Positions 54,224 to 64,000 of a stretch of 64,000 nt of DNA are shown piece by piece. Source of the stretch: Pratylenchus scribneri (lineage: Eukaryota; Nematoda; Chromadorea; Rhabditida; Pratylenchidae); contig JAQSEB010000114.1 of the NCBI GenBank assembly GCA_030063045.1, positions 248,001 through 312,000 on the forward strand, read 5' to 3'. The position numbers and the translations under genes were made by a program. The notes below the pieces were generated by a model. The model had not been told where the DNA came from and ran no database searches. It was given only the letters and a program-made list of their open reading frames with translations. Each line of letters starts with the position of its first letter. Position 1 is the first letter of the stretch.

Positions 54224-56733
54224 CATTGCCTAATTAAAGGCAATGCAATTCCAAAATTAATTTATTCCAACTCGGAAAGCGTGAAAAATTTTGTCTACCT
54301 TTACTAGGAGACTTTCGTCTAATTTCACTAAAATATGAGGAACGATTTATTTAAATCTATCCCTCAATTTGTCTACGAGTTGGAATTGCCAAAAAGGGAG
54401 ACATTTTTTGGAATTTTGGATTTTTGCTTATTTTATGATAGTTTTGGCAAATAAATCATTGTAAAAATTTTTAAAAATAATTAGAGCAATAAAGAAAATT
54501 TTCTGAATTTATCTAACAAATATTTGGAAATTTATTAACAAAAATTAGCACACGAAAATAAAAAAACATATCTATGCCCAAATAAATTTGTAAAATTTGG
54601 AACAAAAATTTTTTATAAAAATAAATTCAATAAAATTTTAAGCATTGCCTAATTAAATGCATCGCAATTCCAAAATTAATTTATTCAACTCATAAAGAGT
54701 GAATAATTTAGTCTACCTTTACTAATAGACTTTCGTCTGATTTCACTCAAATATGAGGGACGATTTATTTAAATTTATCCCTCAATTTGTCTATATGTTG
54801 GAATTGCCAAAAAGGGAGACATTTTTCAAAAATTTTGATTTTTGCTTATTTTATAATAGTTTTGATAATTAAATCATTTTAAAAATTTTAAAAATAATTA
54901 GAGCAATAAATAAAATTTTTCTGAAATGATCTAACAAATTTTCGAAAATTTATTAATAAAAATTAGCACAAGAAAATAAAAAAAACATCATTCTATTTGC
55001 AATAAAATTTGTAAAAATATGAAACAAAAATTTTTGTAAAAATTAAATTCAATAAAATTTTAAGCATTGCCTAATTAAAAGCAATGCAATTCCAAAATTA
55101 ATTAATTCAACTCATAAAGAGTGAATAATTTTGTTTACCTTTACTTATAGACTTTCGTCTGATTTCACTCAAATATGAGGAACAATTTATTTAAATCTAT
55201 CTCTCAATTTGTCTACGAGTTGGAATTACCAAAAAGGGAGACATTTTTCGAAATTTTGGATTTTTACCTTTTTATAATAATTTTGGCAAATAAATCATTG
55301 TAAAAATTTTTAAGAATAATTAGAGCAAAAAGGAAAAGTTTTCTGAAATATTCTAGCGAATTTTCAGAAATTTATTAACAAAAATTAGCACAAGAAAATA
55401 AAAAAAAAAATTGTCAAAAAAATTGTAAAATTTTGAAACAAAAATTTTTGTAAAAATAAATTCAATAAAATTTTAAGCATTGCCTAATTAAAGGCAATGC
55501 AATTCCAAAATTAATTTATTCCAACTCGGAAAGAGTGAAAAATTTTGTCTACCTTTACTAGGAGACTTTCGTCTGATTTCACTCAATTATAAGGGACGAT
55601 TTATTTAAATCTATCCCTCAATCTGTCTATGAGTTGGAAGTGCCAAATAGGGAGACATTTTTCGGAATTTTGGATTTTTGCTTATTTTATGATAGTTTTG
55701 GCAAATAAATCATTGTAAAAATTTTTAAAAATAATTAGAGCAATAAAGAAAAGTTTTCTGAATTTATCTAACAAATATTTGGAAATTTATTAACAAAAAT
55801 TAGCACACGAAAATAAAAAAACACATCTATGCCCAAAATAAATTTGTAAAAATATGAAACAAAAATTTTTGTAAAAATTAAATTCAATAAAATTTTAAGC
55901 ATTGCCTAATTAAAAGCAATGCAATTCCAAAATTAATTTATTCACTCATAAAGAGTGAATAACTTAGTCTACCTTTACTTTGAGACTTTCGTCTGATTTC
56001 ACTCAAATATGAGGGACGATTTATTTAAATTTATCCCTCAATTTGTCTATATGTTGGAATTGCCAAAAAGCGAGACATTTTTCAAAAATTTTGATTTTTG
56101 CTTATTTTATAATAGTTTTGATAATTAAATCATTTTAAAAATTTTAAAAATAATTAGAGCAATAAATAAAATTTTTCTGAAATGATCTAACAAATTTTCG
56201 AAAATTTATTAATAAAAATTAGCACAAGAAAATAAAAAAAACATCATTCTATTTGCAATAAAATTTGTAAAAATATGAAACAAAAATTTTTGTAAAAATT
56301 AAATTCAATAAAATTTTAAGCATTGCCTAATTAAAAGCAATGCAATTCCAAAATTAATTAATTCAACTCATAAAGAGTGAATAATTTTGTTTACCTTTAC
56401 TTATAGACTTTCGTCTGATTTCACTCAAATATGAGGAACAATTTATTTAAATCTATCTCTCAATTTGTCTACGAGTTGGAATTACCAAAAAGGGAGACAT
56501 TTTTCGAAATTTTGGATTTTTACCTTTTTATAATAATTTTGGCAAATAAATCATTGTAAAAATTTTTAAGAATAATTAGAGCAAAAAGGAAAAGTTTTCT
56601 GAAATATTCTAGCGAATTTTCAGAAATTTATTAACAAAAATTAGCACAAGAAAATAAAAAAAAAAATTGTCAAAAAAATTGTAAAATTTTGAAACAAAAA
56701 TTTTTGTAAAAATAAATTCAATAAAATTTTAAG
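54223..56733 (+). repeat. Higher-order block X2 (six monomers, 2,510 bp)
   Basis: Same spacing series as 46,677-49,187, with the same subtype markers in order. Confidence 0.85.
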
Positions 56734-58406
56734 CATTGCCTAATTAAAGGCAATGCAATTCCAAAATTAATTTATTCCAACTCGGAAAGAGTGAAAAATT
56801 TTGTCTACCTTTACTAGGAGACTTTCGTCTGATTTCACTAAAATATGAGGAACGATTTATTTAAATCTATCCCTCAATTTGTCTATGAGTTGGAAGTGCC
56901 AAAAAGGGAGACATTTTTCGGAATTTTTGATTTTTGCTTATTTTATGATAGTTTTGACAAATAAATCATTTTAAAAATTTTAAGAATAATTAGAGCAATA
57001 AAGAAAAGTTTTCTGAATTTATCTAACAAATATTTGGAAATTTATTAACAAAAATTAGCACACGAAAATAAAAAAACACATCTATGCCCCAAATAAATTT
57101 GTAAAAATATGAAACAAAAATTTTTGTAAAAACAAATTCAATAGAATTTTAAGCATTGCCTAATTAAAGGCAATGCAATTCCAAAATTAATTTATTCCAA
57201 CTCGGAAAGCGTGAAAAATTTTGTCTACCTTTACTAGGAGACTTTCGTCTAATTTCACTAAAATATGAGGAACGATTTATTTAAATCTATCCCTCAATTT
57301 GTCTACGAGTTGGAATTGCCAAAAAGGGAGACATTTTTTGGAATTTTGGATTTTTGCTTATTTTATGATAGTTTTGGCAAATAAATCATTGTAAAAATTT
57401 TTAAAAATAATTAGAGCAATAAAGAAAATTTTCTGAATTTATCTAACAAATATTTGGAAATTTATTAACAAAAATTAGCACACGAAAATAAAAAAACATA
57501 TCTATGCCCAAATAAATTTGTAAAATTTGGAACAAAAATTTTTTATAAAAATAAATTCAATAAAATTTTAAGCATTGCCTAATTAAATGCATCGCAATTC
57601 CAAAATTAATTTATTCAACTCATAAAGAGTGAATAATTTAGTCTACCTTTACTAATAGACTTTCGTCTGATTTCACTCAAATATGAGGGACGATTTATTT
57701 AAATTTATCCCTCAATTTGTCTATATGTTGGAATTGCCAAAAAGGGAGACATTTTTCAAAAATTTTGATTTTTGCTTATTTTATAATAGTTTTGATAATT
57801 AAATCATTTTAAAAATTTTAAAAATAATTAGAGCAATAAATAAAATTTTTCTGAAATGATCTAACAAATTTTCGAAAATTTATTAATAAAAATTAGCACA
57901 AGAAAATAAAAAAAACATCATTCTATTTGCAATAAAATTTGTAAAAATATGAAACAAAAATTTTTGTAAAAATTAAATTCAATAAAATTTTAAGCATTGC
58001 CTAATTAAAAGCAATGCAATTCCAAAATTAATTAATTCAACTCATAAAGAGTGAATAATTTTGTTTACCTTTACTTATAGACTTTCGTCTGATTTCACTC
58101 AAATATGAGGAACAATTTATTTAAATCTATCTCTCAATTTGTCTACGAGTTGGAATTACCAAAAAGGGAGACATTTTTCGAAATTTTGGATTTTTACCTT
58201 TTTATAATAATTTTGGCAAATAAATCATTGTAAAAATTTTTAAGAATAATTAGAGCAAAAAGGAAAAGTTTTCTGAAATATTCTAGCGAATTTTCAGAAA
58301 TTTATTAACAAAAATTAGCACAAGAAAATAAAAAAAAAAATTGTCAAAAAAATTGTAAAATTTTGAAACAAAAATTTTTGTAAAAATAAATTCAATAAAA
58401 TTTTAA

Positions 58407-58814
58407 GCATTGCCTAATTAAAGGCAATGCAATTCCAAAATTAATTTATTCCAACTCGGAAAGAGTGAAAAATTTTGTCTACCTTTACTAGGAGACTTTC
58501 GTCTGATTTCACTCAATTATAAGGGACGATTTATTTAAATCTATCCCTCAATCTGTCTATGAGTTGGAAGTGCCAAATAGGGAGACATTTTTCGGAATTT
58601 TGGATTTTTGCTTATTTTATGATAGTTTTGGCAAATAAATCATTGTAAAAATTTTTAAAAATAATTAGAGCAATAAAGAAAAGTTTTCTGAATTTATCTA
58701 ACAAATATTTGGAAATTTATTAACAAAAATTAGCACACGAAAATAAAAAAACACATCTATGCCCAAAATAAATTTGTAAAAATATGAAACAAAAATTTTT
58801 GATAGAATTTTTAG
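58407..58814 (+). repeat. 407-bp deletion monomer, copy 1
   Basis: Shortened before the next hairpin: TTTTTGATAGAATTTTTAGC replaces the usual longer junction. The identical change is at 61,743-62,150. Confidence 0.85.
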
Positions 58815-61742
58815 CATTGCCTAATTAAAGGCAATGCAATTCCAAAATTAATTTATTCCAACTCGGAAAGAGTGAAAAATTTTGTCTACCTTTACTAGGA
58901 GACTTTCGTCTAATTTCACTAAAATATGAGGAACGATTTATTTAAATCTATCCCTCAATTTGTCTACGAGTTGGAATTGCCAAAAAGGGAGACATTTTTT
59001 GGAATTTTGGATTTTTGCTTATTTTATGATAGTTTTGGCAAATAAATCATTGTAAAAATTTTTAAAAATAATTAGAGCAATAAAGAAAAGTTTTCTGAAT
59101 TTATCTAACAAATATTTGGAAATTTATTAACAAAAATTAGCACACGAAAATAAAAAAACATATCTATGCCCAAATAAATTTGTAAAATTTGGAACAAAAA
59201 TTTTTTATAAAAATAAATTCAATAAAATTTTAAGCATTGCCTAATTAAAGGCATCGCAATTCCAAAATTAATTTATTCAACTCATAAAGAGTGAATAATT
59301 TAGTCTACCTTTACTAATAGACTTTCGTCTGATTTCACTCAAATATGAGGGACGATTTATTTAAATTTATCCCTCAATTTGTCTATATGTTGGAATTGCC
59401 AAAAAGGGAGACATTTTTCAAAAATTTTGATTTTTGCTTATTTTATAATAGTTTTGATAATTAAATCATTTTAAAAATTTTAAAAATAATTAGAGCAATA
59501 AATAAAATTTTTCTGAAATGATCTAACAAATTTTCGAAAATTTATTAATAAAAATTAGCACAAGAAAATAAAAAAAACATCATTCTATTTGCAATAAAAT
59601 TTGTAAAAATATGAAACAAAAATTTTTGTAAAAATTAAATTCAATAAAATTTTAAGCATTGCCTAATTAAAAGCAATGCAATTCCAAAATTAATTAATTC
59701 AACTCATAAAGAGTGAATAATTTTGTTTACCTTTACTTATAGACTTTCGTCTGATTTCACTCAAATATGAGGAACAATTTATTTAAATCTATCTCTCAAT
59801 TTGTCTACGAGTTGGAATTACCAAAAAGGGAGACATTTTTCGAAATTTTGGATTTTTACCTTTTTATAATAATTTTGGCAAATAAATCATTGTAAAAATT
59901 TTTAAGAATAATTAGAGCAAAAAGGAAAAGTTTTCTGAAATATTCTAGCGAATTTTCAGAAATTTATTAACAAAAATTAGCACAAGAAAATAAAAAAAAA
60001 AATTGTCAAAAAAATTGTAAAATTTTGAAACAAAAATTTTTGTAAAAATAAATTCAATAAAATTTTAAGCATTGCCTAATTAAAGGCAATGCAATTCCAA
60101 AATTAATTTATTCCAACTCGGAAAGAGTGAAAAATTTTGTCTACCTTTACTAGGAGACTTTCGTCTGATTTCACTCAATTATAAGGGACGATTTATTTAA
60201 ATCTATCCCTCAATCTGTCTATGAGTTGGAAGTGCCAAATAGGGAGACATTTTTCGGAATTTTGGATTTTTGCTTATTTTATGATAGTTTTGGCAAATAA
60301 ATCATTGTAAAAATTTTTAAAAATAATTAGAGCAATAAAGAAAAGTTTTCTGAATTTATCTAACAAATATTTGGAAATTTATTAACAAAAATTAGCACAC
60401 GAAAATAAAAAAACATATCTATGCCCAAATAAATTTGTAAAATTTGGAACAAAAATTTTTAATAAAAATAAATTCAATAAAATTTTAAGCATTGCCTAAT
60501 TAAAGGCATCGCAATTCCAAAATTAATTTATTCAACTCATAAAGAGTGAATAATTTAGTCTACCTTTACTAATAGACTTTCGTCTGATTTCACTCAATTA
60601 TAAGGGACGATTTATTTAAATCTATCCCTCAATTTGTCTACGAGTTGGAATTACCAAAAATGGAGACATTTTTCAACATTTTTGGTTTTTGCTTATTTTA
60701 TAATATTTTTGGCAAATAAATCATTTTAAAAATTTTAAAAATAATTAGAGCAATAAATAAAATTTTTCTGAAATGATCTAACAAATTTTCGAAAATTTAT
60801 TAATAAAAATTAGCACAAGAAAATAAAAAAACGTTGCCTATTTGCAATAAAATTTGTAAAAATATGAAACAAAAATTTTTGTAAAAACAAATTTAATAAA
60901 ATTTTAAGCATTGCCTAATTAAAGGCAATGCAATTCCAAAATTAATTTATTCAACTCATAAAGAGTGAATAATTTAGTCTACCTTTACTAATAGACTTTC
61001 GTCTGATTTCACTCAAATATGAGGGACGATTTATTTAAATTTATCCCTCAATTTGTCTATATGTTGGAATTGCCAAAAAGGGAGACATTTTTCAAAAATT
61101 TTGATTTTTGCTTATTTTATAATAGTTTTGATAATTAAATCATTTTAAAAATTTTAAAAATAATTAGAGCAATAAATAAAATTTTTCTGAAATGATCTAA
61201 CAAATTTTCGAAAATTTATTAATAAAAATTAGCACAAGAAAATAAAAAAAACATCATTCTATTTGCAATAAAATTTGTAAAAATATGAAACAAAAATTTT
61301 TGTAAAAATTAAATTCAATAAAATTTTAAGCATTGCCTAATTAAAAGCAATGCAATTCCAAAATTAATTAATTCAACTCATAAAGAGTGAATAATTTTGT
61401 TTACCTTTACTTATAGACTTTCGTCTGATTTCACTCAAATATGAGGAACAATTTATTTAAATCTATCTCTCAATTTGTCTACGAGTTGGAATTACCAAAA
61501 AGGGAGACATTTTTCAAAATTTTGGATTTTTACCTTTTTATAATAATTTTGGCAAATAAATCATTGTAAAAATTTTTAAGAATAATTAGAGCAAAAAGGA
61601 AAAGTTTTCTGAAATATTCTAGCGAATTTTCAGAAATTTATTAACAAAAATTAGCACAAGAAAATAAAAAAAAAAATTGTCAAAAAAATTGTAAAATTTT
61701 GAAACAAAAATTTTTGTAAAAATAAATTCAATAAAATTTTAA

Positions 61743-62150
61743 GCATTGCCTAATTAAAGGCAATGCAATTCCAAAATTAATTTATTCCAACTCGGAAAGA
61801 GTGAAAAATTTTGTCTACCTTTACTAGGAGACTTTCGTCTGATTTCACTCAATTATAAGGGACGATTTATTTAAATCTATCCCTCAATCTGTCTATGAGT
61901 TGGAAGTGCCAAATAGGGAGACATTTTTCGGAATTTTGGATTTTTGCTTATTTTATGATAGTTTTGGCAAATAAATCATTGTAAAAATTTTTAAAAATAA
62001 TTAGAGCAATAAAGAAAAGTTTTCTGAATTTATCTAACAAATATTTGGAAATTTATTAACAAAAATTAGCACACGAAAATAAAAAAACACATCTATGCCC
62101 AAAATAAATTTGTAAAAATATGAAACAAAAATTTTTGATAGAATTTTTAG
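61743..62150 (+). repeat. 407-bp deletion monomer, copy 2
   Basis: Same deletion junction as 58,407-58,814. The distance of 3,336 bp equals eight monomers, so the two were copied as a block. Confidence 0.85.
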
Positions 62151-64000
62151 CATTGCCTAATTAAAGGCAATGCAATTCCAAAATTAATTTATTCCAACTC
62201 GGAAAGAGTGAAAAATTTTGTCTACCTTTACTAGGAGACTTTCGTCTAATTTCACTAAAATATGAGGAACGATTTATTTAAATCTATCCCTCAATTTGTC
62301 TACGAGTTGGAATTGCCAAAAAGGGAGACATTTTTTGGAATTTTGGATTTTTGCTTATTTTATGATAGTTTTGGCAAATAAATCATTGTAAAAATTTTTA
62401 AAAATAATTAGAGCAATAAAGAAAAGTTTTCTGAATTTATCTAACAAATATTTGGAAATTTATTAACAAAAATTAGCACACGAAAATAAAAAAACATATC
62501 TATGCCCAAATAAATTTGTAAAATTTGGAACAAAAATTTTTTATAAAAATAAATTCAATAAAATTTTAAGCATTGCCTAATTAAAGGCATCGCAATTCCA
62601 AAATTAATTTATTCAACTCATAAAGAGTGAATAATTTAGTCTACCTTTACTAATAGACTTTCGTCTGATTTCACTCAATTATAAGGGACGATTTATTTAA
62701 ATCTATCCCTCAATTTGTCTACGAGTTGGAATTACCAAAAATGGAGACATTTTTCAACATTTTTGGTTTTTGCTTATTTTATAATATTTTTGGCAAATAA
62801 ATCATTTTAAAAATTTTAAAAATAATTAGAGCAATAAATAAAATTTTTCTGAAATGATCTAACAAATTTTCGAAAATTTATTAATAAAAATTAGCACAAG
62901 AAAATAAAAAAACGTTGCCTATTTGCAATAAAATTTGTAAAAATATGAAACAAAAATTTTTGTAAAAACAAATTTAATAAAATTTTAAGCATTGCCTAAT
63001 TAAGGCAATGCAATTCCAAAATTAATTTATTCAACTCATAAAGAGTGAATAATTTAGTCTACCTTTACTAATAGACTTTCGTCTGATTTCACTCAAATAT
63101 GAGGGACGATTTATTTAAATTTATCCCTCAATTTGTCTATATGTTGGAATTGCCAAAAAGGGAGACATTTTTCAAAAATTTTGATTTTTGCTTATTTTAT
63201 AATAGTTTTGATAATTAAATCATTTTAAAAATTTTAAAAATAATTAGAGCAATAAATAAAATTTTTCTGAAATGATCTAACAAATTTTCGAAAATTTATT
63301 AATAAAAATTAGCACAAGAAAATAAAAAAAACATCATTCTATTTGCAATAAAATTTGTAAAAATATGAAACAAAAATTTTTGTAAAAATTAAATTCAATA
63401 AAATTTTAAGCATTGCCTAATTAAAAGCAATGCAATTCCAAAATTAATTAATTCAACTCATAAAGAGTGAATAATTTTGTTTACCTTTACTTATAGACTT
63501 TCGTCTGATTTCACTCAAATATGAGGAACAATTTATTTAAATCTATCTCTCAATTTGTCTACGAGTTGGAATTACCAAAAAGGGAGACATTTTTCGAAAT
63601 TTTGGATTTTTACCTTTTTATAATAATTTTGGCAAATAAATCATTGTAAAAATTTTTAAGAATAATTAGAGCAAAAAGGAAAAGTTTTCTGAAATATTCT
63701 AGCGAATTTTCAGAAATTTATTAACAAAAATTAGCACAAGAAAATAAAAAAACATATCTATGCCCAAATAAATTTGTAAAATTTGGAACAAAAATTTTTT
63801 ATAAAAATAAATTCAATAAAATTTTAAGCATTGCCTAATTAAAGGCATCGCAATTCCAAAATTAATTTATTCAACTCATAAAGAGTGAATAATTTAGTCT
63901 ACCTTTACTAATAGACTTTCGTCTGATTTCACTCAATTATAAGGGACGATTTATTTAAATCTATCCCTCAATTTGTCTACGAGTTGGAATTACCAAAAAT

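Larger units (their letters stand above)
36680..64000 (+). repeat. Satellite array: about 65 monomers of ~419 bp with higher-order structure
   Basis: A hairpin, GCATTGCC-8 nt-GGCAATGC or a variant, starts at 37,026 and recurs 65 times up to 63,828, mean spacing 418.8 bp (range 407-423), all in the same direction. The array runs past the window end. Subtypes can be told apart by linked variants: 413-bp copies (TTAATTAATTC, TTTACC, GCGAATTTTCAG, long A-run then TTGTC); 422-bp copies with AATGCATCGC and CTATATGTTGG; 419-bp copies with AAAGCGTG and TTTGGAACAAA; 422-bp copies with CAATCTGTCTATGAG and CAAATAGGG; 421-bp copies with TTATTCACTCAT; 420-bp copies with AACGTTGCC; and 407-bp copies with a fixed deletion. 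The subtypes recur in fixed successions, i.e. a higher-order repeat. Short open frames inside (for example 37,138-37,341) are accidental. Confidence 0.97.

Overview
The window looks like a piece of a very AT-rich invertebrate nuclear genome, most likely a nematode. The reasons are introns of 44-48 bp with nematode-style acceptors (TTTCAG-like, one directly before an ATG as in spliced-leader trans-splicing), fragments of chemoreceptor-like seven-transmembrane (7TM) genes, Helitron and PIF/Harbinger transposons, and abundant satellite DNA. A root-knot-nematode-like (Meloidogyne-type) genome would fit, but that is an inference from composition and style only. I saw no rRNA or tRNA gene and no bacterial features.

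Layout. 1-664 holds the 3' end of a coding gene of unknown function. 665-6,880 is mostly AT-rich non-coding DNA with two dispersed copies of the satellite that dominates the right end (about 950-1,545 and 3,755-4,375), a GC-richer island (2,210-2,515) and a repeat-like block with AAACCGGTTT palindromes (6,360-6,800). 6,880-10,110 is a cluster of five unrelated minisatellites (103, 21/42, 87, 42 and 31 bp periods).

10,427-20,491 is a decayed autonomous Helitron of unusual design. An AT-hook plus Ulp1/C48-type cysteine protease region sits at the N-terminus of the same reading frame as the zinc-finger, HUH Rep and Pif1-type helicase regions. That frame is split at 11,979-15,739 by a complete 3.76 kb PIF/Harbinger transposon. 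It has imperfect terminal inverted repeats, a CAG target duplication, a multi-exon DDE transposase on the minus strand and a four-exon Myb/SANT-like gene on the plus strand. Removing the Harbinger and one CAG copy reconnects the Helitron frame exactly. The Helitron also carries two frameshifts and one nonsense codon. A Helitron-type terminal hairpin with CTAG lies at 21,190-21,245, and a related module lies at 25,835-25,965.

22,030-35,400 is AT-rich with scattered small exons: an unknown minus-strand gene (22.0-22.4 kb), a 7TM receptor on the plus strand (23.95-25.07 kb) whose third exon is broken by a GC-rich 134-bp tandem array, and receptor exons on the minus strand (30.46-31.6 kb and about 33.4-34.5 kb). 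One 209-nt exon is present in inverted, nearly identical copies at 24.6 and 31.4 kb.

About 36,680-64,000 (to the window edge) is one long satellite array: 65 hairpin-bearing monomers of about 419 bp (407-423), all in the same direction. They fall into recognisable subtypes arranged as higher-order repeats, with multi-monomer blocks (about 2.1-3.3 kb) duplicated with identical spacing. The dispersed satellite copies at 1, 4 and 23 kb point the other way.
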